This document shows positions 21,083 to 31,644 of a stretch of 64,000 nucleotides of DNA, piece after piece (within the stretch, counting starts at the first letter, position 1; every line of letters starts with the position of its first letter). The notes under the pieces were generated by a model. That model did no database searches, was not told where the DNA came from, and saw nothing but the letters and a program-made list of their open reading frames with translations. The stretch comes from Amblyomma americanum. Lineage: Eukaryota > Arthropoda > Arachnida > Ixodida > Ixodidae. Both the position numbers and the translations under genes were made by a program. The stretch spans positions 63,402,149-63,466,148 of the forward strand of contig NC_135505.1 of assembly GCF_052857255.1 (NCBI RefSeq), given 5' to 3'.

Positions 21083-21905
21083 TGTTGTGATCGCGCTGCT
21101 TTCCTGCCGTGGAATTCGGCGAAGTGGGGCATGGGGAGGATTCCTTGAAGACCACAGCGAGGGCGGGTGAGGCCTGTGTGGGAGACGTGACTGCAGAAAT
21201 GCCAGAGGCAACGACGACAATAGCGTCCCCACGTGTTCCAACAGGAATGCCGGAAGCAGCGACGATAACGTCCCCACGTGTTCAACAGGAATGCCAGCGA
21301 CGACCATAAGCGTATTCGTTCCGGTCCTCGCCACGACGAAGTGCGGTATCCGTGTGGTCCCCTACAGTCACGCTGAATTTGAACAATTGCCCGAGTGCCG
21401 CACCTGAGACAGAGCCTCCGCGTTCCGGTCAGCAGTACAAGCTCTTTCGACACCTGCGGGGAGACAGCCTGCATTCCTGTGTCATGCAGGTGCCCTCCGG
21501 ATGCACGTGTGCGGCCACCTGGAGGCCGCGGGGACGACAACGTGACCGGGTCCTGTTCTCTTTCCCTCGACTGAGCTGCGAAGAAACATCAGGGCCGCCT
21601 TGCAGTGGGTGTTACCATCAGTGCCATCGTGTGATTGGACATCATTCTTCGAACTGTATTCCCCAGCTAGGGATCTGGGGAATACGAAGAGTATTTAAGG
21701 AGCTGCTGGTTTGATGCCAGGAGAGAGCCCCCTTCTTGAGAGGTATCAGAGACTCCCGACTTCTAAGAAGCTCTCTTTACTGAGGAGCCCTCCCAGTTGC
21801 CCGTACTTGTACATAATGTAAATAGTCCTTGTGTAAAGTTTTCCAACTTTTCTTCGATCGTCTTCGTCTCTTCTCCGGCCCAGTCACGCTACCTGAATCC
21901 CAACA
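21083..21905 (+). repeat. 3' LTR of Gmr1-like element
   Basis: It starts TGTTGTGATCGCGC and ends CCTGAATCCCAACA, followed by the second target-site copy GGCA. It aligns with 14757-15583, including the TATTTAA box at 21692-21698. The flanking host sequence continues GGCATCGGTTCGATTCC, which resembles a tRNA B-box, so the insertion may sit in a tRNA-like repeat. Confidence 0.92.
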
Positions 21906-21909
21906 GGCA

Positions 21910-24900
21910 TCGGTTCGATTCCTTCTCGGCAACTGTTTTCATTCTGCTGAAATTTTGCTCTCTTCAAAGTACTCGCCACTGTGATTGGATGACGTCATGA
22001 CCCTCTCGACTAGTAGTAACTGCGCGGACGTCACGATGTGTCAGAGTCCTCGAGTGACCTCTCTACGCCACTTGCTACCTGCCATGGTGGCATGCTAGCC
22101 ACAACACGGTGAACAGGTTTCCACATCCCTTATGTTGCAGGTTGACGACCAGTTATTCTGCGGCACGGACGGACGGACGCTAGCTTCCCTCAGGAAAAGG
22201 AAATTTAATGTGGCAGATGAGCCATGCACTTTTTCTTCATATAGACGGACACCGGTTTGGCAGGCTGGCACATAACTGCATGCCACTGTGGACAGCTTTC
22301 AATGATGTCACAACGACACGTGACATCTTTCGAGCAGTGATTCATTTAAAAAGAGGATATTGTCAACGTTCTTTTTGTCGACAAAAAGCCGGCCTCGTGG
22401 TCTTCCGCGTAGTCGGCGTTGTGAGCGAGCAGTCCTGTGTAATCCAACCAAGGGCGTCTAACTAGTTCACGTGACCATGAGGCTTGATCACTACCTGTTG
22501 ACGGATTGTGAGCAAACTAACTGCACTAACAGGTGGCAGGAAAGTTAATTATTTGACACGAGGTTGCAATAATGCAAATGCAATTCGAATGCGAATGCAA
22601 TAAACCCAGTAAGAACTCTTAGTGGCGCACCCAGTCAAATGCTTTCGAAAACACTAAAAAGAACTGTTGCATTTAGCACGAATACTTGAATCTATGTATC
22701 GCCCTGAGGCCCTTTGAAACCCGCACAGTGATGCAAGTTGGGGCAAAGAGAATTTATCACATGAGCGCAAATAGCCTGTTTATTATAATTGAATGTCAGG
22801 CTTCTGTAACACGACTCTTATTCGGTGGCTAAAAGTTCAGGAATGCTTTCTTAACTGCAGCGCTTTTTTATTTCTTTTGCTGAATGAGTCACAATTGGCA
22901 TCGTAAGGCTGACTGGGAATTAATATGGAACGATGATTCTGCTCTGGTACCTGCAGCTCTTGAAGCAACCTTATTTATCACAAAGCCAGAATGCAAAGTT
23001 TTTGCACAGAAAAGCTTTGCAGCTTAGATCAAACGTTCTCCGTGAGACCATTTGTTTCAACCAACCTGTAGCCTCGTGTAGGGAGTGATTATTTATCAAT
23101 TCATGTGTAAGTCTGTTTTGTGGAAGAACTATTGCACTTGAAGTATTTTTAAATATAATACAAAATACATAGTGTAACCTTTATATCTTGGCTGGATAAT
23201 TTTAGTGCCCCTTTGAAACTTCTTGTTCATTTGTTTTCTCACTGTCGGGATTTAGTCGGTCAAGTGAACACTGTTCCCAGCAGAATTACTTGTCGCTGGA
23301 GGTTTACGCCTCTGCTACGTTGAGCAAACATGCTTCTGTGGGCACGTACTTTAAAGTGGTCACCTAAGCTCACCGGTATTTAGCGTTTCTTCCTCTCACC
23401 TTAGGAAGATGATTCTCAGGTTTTCGACAACTAAATCTTCAGACACAATTGAAGCGAGAGATGCACGTTTGCATAACGAAGAAAAACGCGCACATACACG
23501 GAAAAACGGAGCAGTCAAAACCGATTTATTGCAAAGAATCATGCTGTATATTAGCTGCGCGCACATAATGCACTAATGTGTGAAATGAAAACATAGTGGT
23601 AACAGACTCATTAAGAAACATCTTGTCTTGTGGCAGACTGAAGCCCGCGTTCCAATCTATACATGATAACTGAAGCATCGCTTATGCATTCGTTATTCCC
23701 TTTATTTGTTCGACACGCTTCCAGCAGTTTATGTACGCGCCCGTTTTCACTTTAGAAGAATAACAATTTGGCCTACATTGTGCGTATTATTTGTGAACAG
23801 AAACAACACCGCCAATAGGAAGCAGGAGGAGCGTCTCTCCTTTGTCGTTCTTTTGTTCTGTTTGTCTTTTTATGAGTTGCAGTTTCTTGTCTTGTCCTTA
23901 CTCTTGCGTAGACTTCTCGCACTGTCGTAATATAGCGCACACTGCTAGCAAGACAAGCAATCCACCACAAAGTGCACTTTTCCTATGATATAAATTTTAT
24001 TCATGCTTCTACAGCCGCTTGTCCTCACATCGGCGAGATTGACCGAAACAGTCTTTTCACATGGCAGTGACATTTCATGTACTAATCCTCATGTATGCTG
24101 CACATTGTGCCGGGTTTGCTTTTTTTCTACGTATTTCGTTGCCGGAGAGAGGAGGGCATGGTATGGCAACCTTTTCCGTGGGCGAAAAAGAAAGGTACAA
24201 CCAAACCGCTCACAACGGAGTTCTTTTATGTGCTCTAATTTATGCAGGTGGCGGAAAACTTCCACTCGCAAAGGTACTTTCACTTCCCGTCTCTTCGAAC
24301 TTGTTGTGCCTGACCACTTGTTTTTTCGGACGGGTTTGGCAACAGCCGTCAGCACCCACAAAGCTTACCGCGAATAGAAAAATAATTGGTTGGCACAAAT
24401 CTCATTAGCAGATGTTTATGTGTAAGGAATATCGCATCTTTTCTTTGGTATGCTTTCTCTTGCTATCGCTTCGCAACTCACACACAAAGGAAAAGGTCCA
24501 GGATCGGTGCCTCCACAAACGAGTTGAAATGACACATCATTTATATTAAATCACTAGCCGAAGCATTTCAGATTTATTCCAGACACTTTATAGACAAAAA
24601 CTTGTGCGTGCGCCATGAATTTTTGACGTCCTCTTAGCGCACACGTGCACAAAAGTGCTTGCGGTGTTGAGCATGCCAATCTAGCCCGTGCGTTGAAACG
24701 CTGTGGGGATGGGCGAGTGGTCTACAGCTGAGGCCATCAAAGCTGATCTGTTGGCGGTGGTGACGGTTTGGGTCCCTCTGGAGGCTAGAAGTTTGTGTGA
24801 CTTTTATATATTTATATATTTATTTAAACGCGGTCACAACACTAAACACGCGCACACGCGTACTTGCGATTGACACTGTCTTAACTTCACGATGGCGCTT

Positions 24901-25702
24901 GTAATCTTACCTAGTAAAATTTTCCAAAAACGGCTATCAAAGTTGGCCTGCAGATCATGGGCACACGATTTAGCAAACGCTGATTCGTGGCAATAGAAAA
25001 CCATGCTTGTACTATTGACTTTATAGACTTCCTAGACTTGAGGCAAGAATTTTTTTTGAGCACTTGGTACGTGCGCCTAACTGACGTGCTGTCCACAAAT
25101 AACTTCACGCGTAAATCCAAAAACTAAAGTTTTTTACGATTAATTAATCAAAAACTGAAGTCCAGTCCTTTTACATACCTTCTTAACAGTGTCTCAAACT
25201 CCAACAGGGCGCAGTAATGTAAATTGTTCTTTCTGAAAAAATAATGAAATAATTACAAACATGTCGCTACACTTTATGACTTTGTCCTGGTTACAAGCAC
25301 ACACTACAATATTGTCAATGGTGTCTAGAATAATTGCGCTTAAAATTCATGCGGTGGACGACACAATCCGCATTCGTTTGTAAGCTTTGTAGGCTGTATT
25401 CTTTGTAATAAGTTTTGTAATGGTTATTTGTTTGTGTTGAACACCGGTGGCACGCGGCTTTATCGCTTTATTTGTGATGCTAGAGGCGACGAGATTTTTC
25501 TCGAAGGATAGCAGGCAGGTCGAAGTGAATCTACGTTGTTCCAAACTAATGGTTATAAATCGCAAAGAATTATGAGGCTACATCGGCAGCTGACGTGTCC
25601 GCAAAAGTGATGCAAATTTTGGAAGCAAAATGTGTGACATGATATGACGTCATCAGCTAGTGTATAGTTTGGTTTATGGCATATAAGGTTGCAAATGCCC
25701 CA
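21910..25702. other. No gene recognised
   Basis: Short frames only. The longest, near 24003-24408 and its complement, have no domain. Small A/T-rich patches occur (about 24808-24830). No SINE, LINE or LTR landmark was recognised. Confidence 0.5.
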
Positions 25703-25915
25703 AATCAACTTAGGCTATGTGAGGCGCCGTAGTAAAGGACTTCGGAAATTTCGAGCACGTGGAGTTCTGTAACGTGCACTGCCATCGCACAGCAGACGGG
25801 CCTCTAGAATTTCGCCTCCATTGAAATTCTACAGCCTTGGCAGGGATCGAACCCGCGTCTTTCGGGCCAGCAGCCGAGTGCCGCAACCACTGAGCGTCCG
25901 GGGCGGCGCATACAG
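25703..25915 (-). mobile_element. tRNA-derived SINE, family A (good copy)
   Basis: Read on the minus strand it begins GCGCCGCCCCGGACGCTCAG with an A-box-like CTCAGTGGTT and a clear B-box in CGGGTTCGATCCCTG (about 25844-25858). The body then carries GAATTTCAATGGAGGCGAAA and GTGCACGTTACAGAACTCCA. It is 213 bp long. The tRNA head abuts an (AT)n tract. Similar bodies occur at 1403-1624, 12685-12770, 49556-49745 and 50137-50370, which defines a dispersed family. It resembles the tRNA-related SINEs known from ticks. Confidence 0.8.
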
Positions 25916-25916
25916 T

Positions 25917-26146
<230 letters not shown>

Positions 26147-26195
26147 CTGCAGAAGCCTCGGCACATAGCTAAGAAAGCTCAAATATGGACTTCGC

Positions 26196-27112
26196 ATGAA
26201 CAAGGTCCAGGTTTGGGCCTTGCTACTGCAGGAGACCAATGCCTTGCCATCCATTCCGGGCTTTAATGGATACATGTCTCCTTCAAGGAACGACCGTCGT
26301 GTGTGCGCACTGTTGCCCCTCCGGGAAAGGCGCCGGTGTACGTTGATGCGCGTTTTCCTCATGTTCGCCTCTATAGAAAAACTGGTGCATCTCCTATCAA
26401 GAAGTAGTCGCAGTGACTGTGAAGCTTCCCGAGGCAACTGTTGTGGTCGTGTCATACTATGTAAGACCCGCCGAAGCAGCTCCCTCCCGCATTAATCTGG
26501 GGTGGTTATTAACTCAACGACGACAGTATCCAGAGTGGCCTGTATTAGTCGGTGGTGACTTTAACGCCCCTCATCTGGTCTGGGGGTACCCCACTTCAAG
26601 CCCCCGTGGTAGGTAGGCGTGTGCGGGACGCATTCGCGGATGCGCTGTTTGTTTCACTCAACCGTAAAGATTCAGCAACGCAGACTGTGCACCATGTTCG
26701 CAATCCAACATATGCTCCGGACCTTACGTGGTGGTCAGGACCCGGGACTCCATCGTGGCACCTGGAGTCAGACTACTGGGGTAGTGACCACCATCCTATC
26801 ATCATCGGCCTCCATCCATCAAGGTCCCGCCGATTACGCCTTAGCTGTTCTGTTGTCAATTGGGACACGTTTCGCACCACCGTTGAAGATCTCTCTCTGC
26901 AATCATCAATACTACTTGTGGACTGCATACAAACTGCGCTGAATAAGGCTGCTGCTGTCGCCTGGACAGACGTGAATCGGCCGGCGCCGGATGTGGGTCT
27001 GCTTAACCTTTGGGCTGCTCGCCGACAAGCGGAGATGGCAGCTTTCCGAGACCCGACTTCTGCGCAAGCACGGACAAGGCTGAATTACCTTACTGCCAAG
27101 GCTCGCAGATAA
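26196..27112 (+). pseudogene. LINE ORF2 endonuclease region
   Basis: Three frames together carry the apurinic-endonuclease fold signatures: LLLQETN (the catalytic Glu motif), LVGGDFNAPHLVWG (the D-x-N motif) and ESDYWGSDHHPI (the SDH motif near the domain end). Frame changes occur near 26400 and 26600. From 26552 the frame continues past SDH into the linker (LNLWAARRQAEMAAFRDP) and stops at TAA near 27110. The enzyme nicks target DNA for target-primed reverse transcription. Confidence 0.85.
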
Positions 27113-28135
27113 GAACGCGATCTCTAGCGACGGCAGTGGTATGCGTGGTGTGAGCAGTCCTCGAAAAAGTCATCGAATGATGCTCCCTGGCGAACGTTTC
27201 GTGCAATGGGGCATGGTTCCCTTCGTCCAGACGCAGCAGCCACAACATGCTTCGCAGCTACCGTAGCTCAGGATTATTTCGCCAGAGAGGTAGCGCGGAA
27301 GTTTTTCCCCAAGTATGATGTGTTGCCTCCAAGGGTCATAGGAGCCCCCTTGGTTGCCATTCTTGCAAATGTCGATAAGCTCCCAACTACAGCAGACGCC
27401 GAGGGAATTGCAAGCTCATTTTCATTGCTCGAGTTGCTTACAGCAATTGACACGGCCCGTGGGAACACTGCGCCCGGTCCTGACTCCATTCACTACGAGG
27501 TTTACACGTTAAGTTCCGCTGTACTGCCTCAATTACTCGCAGCATTAACAAGGTATGGATTGAAGGCGTCGTAGCAGAAACCTGGAAATCGGCATTTGTG
27601 ATCCCCATACCGAAGCCGGAGAAGTCACCGACAGACCTCGGAAATTTCCGGCCTAAATCGTTTACGCCAACATTATGCAAGCTTACCGAAAAACTTCTTG
27701 CCGACAGTACTGTCGTGGTGGCTTGAGCACCATGGGTTCTACCATCCCGCCAAAATTGGCTTCTGTACGTCCATAAGTACAGAAGCTGGGCTGGCTGTCT
27801 TGGCGTCATCAATTCTGGCCTCAACTCGCAGCCACAATGTACGTACTGTACTGGCCACGGACGTTGAAAAGTCGTACGGTAATATCAGTCATGATGCCAT
27901 CCTGGAATCGCTTGACATGCTGCATTTCCGCGTTAGAGTGCACAATTTTGTTAAATCCTTCCTTGAAGGCCGACATTTTGCCGCACGCCTGAGGGGTGAG
28001 GCCGTCGGATCATTTGTGCCTCTTCGCGGCGTTCCCCAGGGATCGGTGTTATCGCCAACATTATTTAATTTTGCTTTTATCCACCTTGCTTGTATGCTGA
28101 TGACAAAACGGTGTGGAGCACTCACAACGACGTGA
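27113..28135 (+). pseudogene. LINE ORF2 reverse transcriptase
   Basis: Motifs in order are TAPGPDSIHYEVY, NFRPKSFTPTLCKLTEKLL, motif A in LATDVEKSYGNISHDAIL, motif B in GVPQGSVLSPTLFNFAF, and motif C as YADDKTVW (from 28093, in a shifted frame). Frameshifts lie near 27560 and 28085, and there is a stop after KLLADSTVVVA in one frame. The catalytic aspartates themselves are still present, so inactivation is by frame breaks. Confidence 0.88.
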
Positions 28136-29391
28136 TGACTTAAGCAGCAGGCCTACATTGAGCCATAGATATTACATCGGCTTTTGCTTCTTCAATTGGT
28201 CTGCAGCTTTCAGTCACCAAAACCACGTTCGTGTCAGTCGCCAACCGCTGGGGGCGCTGTAAACGGCTGCAGCACCAATTCATCTCCATCTATCAGGAAG
28301 TCCAGGAACTCCAATTCAAGAAAGTTCGACCGTAAAACTCTTGGTTTTCAAAATACACGAGTCAGGAACAGGTACTGCTGGGCTTTTTCTGGCTAAAAAA
28401 AAAGCAGTTCTTGCTTTGGGTGTGATTAGACTCATTGCTCCTAAAACAGGCGGAGCCCGCTCTCATGTTGAAGGACAGTTGGTGCGGGCGGATGTGCAAC
28501 CGCGCATCGTTTACCAAGCCCAAATCCAGCATTTGACGAGGGCTCAATGGGATCGTCTAGAAGCTGTTAATCGAGAGGCAATGAGGGTCATTACTTGCAT
28601 TCCCCGCATTACCCCGATCGTCGCGCTCCAAGAACATGCGCAGCTAAATACAGTAGATTAGCTGGTACAGCAACGACGCGATGCTCGCCGCCTAAAGTCA
28701 AGCCTTACACACACAACGTGGGCACTCCGGGGATCCTGGCCATCCTGCTGAAGAAAACGAATCACCAGCCAGTTCCCTGGACATTGGGTATATCCATCAT
28801 TTAGCTATTGCCGCAGGCCACTGCATAACATTTCAGTGGGTACCTGCTCACTGTGGCATTATGGCTAATGAAAAAGCAGATGAAGCGGCCCGTAAGGGCC
28901 ATCAACATTAGAGATACATTCGAAGTTTTCTCACGAAATCTGATGCGTCCCAAATGGCTAAAAGTTTTGCGTACGAAGAAACGTATCGGCTTTGGAGTTT
29001 GCCGACACATGAGTACCAATTTCTTCACTCAATCGACCCACATCTTCGATCAAGACTCACACCCTGAATTCCTCGACAACTCGAAACACTTTGTCACCGA
29101 CTTCGTATGAATGCTGCATATACAAATGGCCTGCGATACCGTTTTGGACAAATGAACAGTCCGCACTGTGACAACTGTGCTTCGATAGAAACTGTGGAAC
29201 ATATCCTGCTTGAGTGCCCTGCGTATGCTAACGAGCGTGCGTACTATGAACATTGCATGCAGAAGCTCTGCCCAGTGCCCCTAACAATGGACAAAGTTTT
29301 AGGCCCCTTAGCCTGCTTCAGGCAACAGATACTTGCACTGAACTTTCTTTTTACATATTTAAAAGACATTGGACATCTAGATACGCTCTAA
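28136..29391 (+). pseudogene. LINE ORF2 thumb, RNase H and C-terminal zinc motif
   Basis: The thumb-like part includes LTRAQWDRLEAVNREAMRVI (28341-28661 frame). The RNase H C-terminal half reads HCITFQWVPAHCGIMANEKA followed by DEAARKG in one frame (about 28820-28900). The last frame (29107-29391) has CDNCASIETVEHILLECPAY, the Cys-rich motif that closes many I- and Jockey-type ORF2 proteins. It ends LKDIGHLDTL and TAA. Several frame breaks separate these parts. Confidence 0.8.
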
Positions 29392-29635
29392 ATTCACTTG
29401 CAGGTTACCTTCATGCATTCTTCTTGCAGTGAACTTCGTCAGCCCATTCGTCGGACTATGCACTATCATTCCATAGGTTACATCAATACTCGCCACTGCA
29501 TCATTAGTACCCATTTCATGGCTGCATTTTATCTTCGTTTTTTTTCCACCTCTTCCACGCTGCTCTCCTTCAGTCTTTATCTCCCAAATTCCCCTCCCTA
29601 CGCAGAGTAGCATGCCAGCGATATTGAAACGCCGG

Positions 29636-29872
29636 CTAAATTCTCTGTTTCTTCATTAAAGAGTCTCTCTCTCCGGGGATATGCTTCATCGCACTCCATT
29701 CTACAGCCGCCCCCGCCAGTTCTTCCTCCCTGGGTGACCACCGAGATATGTCAGACAGGCGTCCGTTCCTTAAATTATCCAGCGTACGACGTGTTGCAGC
29801 GAATAGGCGAGGACGTTCCGTGGACTCCCTGGCAATGCTGCAATACTCTGTCATGTTCCACTCTTAGAGGCG
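29636..29872 (-). pseudogene. Unidentified minus-strand coding-like frame
   Basis: A 72-codon frame abutting and overlapping the LINE tail on the opposite strand reads like a real protein piece: ESTERPRLFAATRRTLDNL, then SRWSPREEELAGAAVEWSAM. It has no recognised domain. An in-frame TAA lies just upstream of the first ATG. It could be part of another transposable element read antisense. Confidence 0.25.
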
Positions 29873-29879
29873 AAGATTA

Positions 29880-31124
29880 AGCGTCCACTAATTTTTTTTC
29901 TTCTTTCACTCCATTTTTTATCCCTTCACATAAGGAGTGGTTGGCGTGTGCATCGAGATGTCAGAAAGTGCCGCCATTTTCTTTCCTCGAAAAACATTTT
30001 CTTCTAACCCTCCTCCACGATATCGATCTTTCCCAACTGCCTCACTTCGCTATGGCTCTACTTTCACCTTTCTCCGTGCTCATTCCTTTCATAGCTTTGC
30101 CGGTTACGCCGACAACGACAACGCGCAAGCCATCAACGTGAGCATGAGTTCTGCGCTCTTGTACGCGATCATTATACATGGGTTCCATATGGGATTCTTG
30201 AGGGCAGGTTCCACGCAAAAGCGTGGTTTTATGCCGTAATAAATAAGGCTAGCCCTAGTGGGGTTACCCGCACAGAGCCGCTGTAGGTTCAATGGGGGCC
30301 GCGGTGTGACTGGGCAGCGGGCGTGCCTGCCTTATCCACTAATCGGTCCTTCCTGGTGTACTTCACGGTAGATGCAACGTATATGTAGCGTGATGCACAA
30401 TAACCTGGGCTATAGCACTAAAGGGTCTGCCCGTAGAGGATTGTTGTAGTCCTCCACGGGCTGCAGCGGCGCAGGAAAGCGAGCTGCCTTCATGCTGCCC
30501 ATATCTGCCCCCCTTTTCTGGCATTTCAGGGCATATGCAACCTAACTCCACGCTCTGCTAAGGAAAAACCGGCCAGATAAAAGGGGCTGCCGTCGGAATG
30601 CCACTGAGGGCTCGTGATGTGACGTAGCGGCGCTTAGCACTCAATTGTGCTTCTATACTATCATGCTCTCTGTTCTTCGGCTTACCTAATATTTAATATG
30701 TGCGCTTTGGTTTTTTGATACCTTATTCACGTAATATATTTTAGCACATATATTCAGTTATTGAAGATTACACGTTTGACATGCCTACTCGTGTAAATTG
30801 TGCAAAATTACTACACAAAAAGCAGGAAACACTGCGCCGCCTTACGAGATGCCCTCGACCGCCTGCAACTTTCAACGTTCTATTACAGTAAGAAATGCAC
30901 ACATAGCCCAATCCTACTGCCTTTATTTCGAGCCATTGTCAAAATAAAGCTCTCGCAAACGCTTTTATCAGGAAAATTTCGGCCAGCTCAATACTTAGCG
31001 TGAGTAGCCCATGTGCGTCAAGTGCTACAAAAAAAGTCTCGGTGGGACGATAGAATAGAGTGATGCGCCAGGAATTCAAGCATGTTTTTCGGCTCCCCAG
31101 GGACCCACAGGACAACTGGGAGGA
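29880..31124. other. No gene recognised
   Basis: Short frames (up to 100 codons at 29937-30239) with no domain. No RNA gene. Confidence 0.45.
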
Positions 31125-31640
31125 GGAGTAAGTACTTTATTTATATTTGTTAATAAAATGTGTTATTAGCGGTCGCGGGCTGTCTTCTTCATCTTCCGAT
31201 GAATTATTGCAGCCCGTCTTAACAGGGTTGGGTCCCCTGGTCCAGGGCTCCACTGAGGTATGCCGCCAGGTAGGCTCTCCGCACCAATCCGCGCTGGACG
31301 GCCGTGTCCTCGCTGGAGAGCATCCCCTCCCACTGTTCTGCACTCGGGTTTTAGTTTATTGCAGCTAGATCCTTGTTTTTCTGACACACCCACGTTATGT
31401 GCATTAACGTGGGTTTTTCTCCACACCACGGACATTTGCTGCTGTATTGCGTGGGATCTCAAACTCAGCTGGCTCGTGCAGAACCCGCATTGTTCTAATG
31501 AAGCAGCGCAAACAGCCCATAAAAGCCGACCACAACCACCTTGCAAAATATTTGGGCAAGTTCAAGTGAGGCTTGCCGCTGCTGAACCCCCATCGATCCC
31601 GTTTCGGTATTGAAGGCGCTCTCACTAATTCTGGCTGAGT
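31125..31640 (-). mobile_element. 3' end of a second LINE (ORF2 C-terminus)
   Basis: On the minus strand a frame reads SSKCPWCGEKPTLMHITWVC, then QKNKD and a TAA stop, then NPSAEQWEGMLSSED, LVRRAYLAAYLSGALDQGTQ and a TAA. The CxxC followed by H-x-x-W-x-C and the W-E-x-x-L / LV-RA-x-x-A-x-x-x-GALD ending are typical of the ORF2 C-terminus of tick-type LINEs. After the stop a short 3' UTR ends in AATAAAGTAC near 31130. One in-frame stop and upstream TGA codons mark it as dead. Confidence 0.7.
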
Positions 31641-31644
31641 GCGC

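Larger units (their letters stand above)
14757..21905 (+). mobile_element. Gmr1-like LTR retrotransposon, degenerate
   Basis: A complete element by structure. LTRs of about 825 bp both begin TGTTG and end CAACA, and the flanking tetranucleotide GGCA is duplicated (14753-14756 and 21906-21909). Internal order is Gag (15818-16693), zinc knuckle and protease (16772-17176), integrase (17721-18988), then RT and RNase H (19001-20360), followed by about 720 bp of untranslated sequence. Integrase ahead of RT with a Ty3/Gypsy-type RT is the hallmark of Gmr1-like elements. The ordinary Gypsy order is RT-RH-IN. Several stops and at least two frameshifts make it inactive. The two LTRs differ at roughly two dozen of the first 220 aligned positions, so the insertion is old. 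Confidence 0.9.
26165..29672 (+). mobile_element. I-group non-LTR retrotransposon (LINE), 5' truncated
   Basis: Plus-strand remnants appear in the order AP-type endonuclease, RT, thumb-like region, RNase H and C-terminal CCHC-like motif. A short 3' UTR ends in TTAAAGAGTCTCTCTCTC near 29672. The presence of RNase H after RT places it in the I group of LINE clades (I, Loa, R1, Tad or Ingi-like); I cannot choose among them. ORF1 is absent. Frameshifts and stops show it is inactive. Confidence 0.85.

Noticed and set aside
24003..24408. Overlapping frames of 115-124 codons
   Set aside because: Three frames on both strands are open together, none with a domain or splice context.
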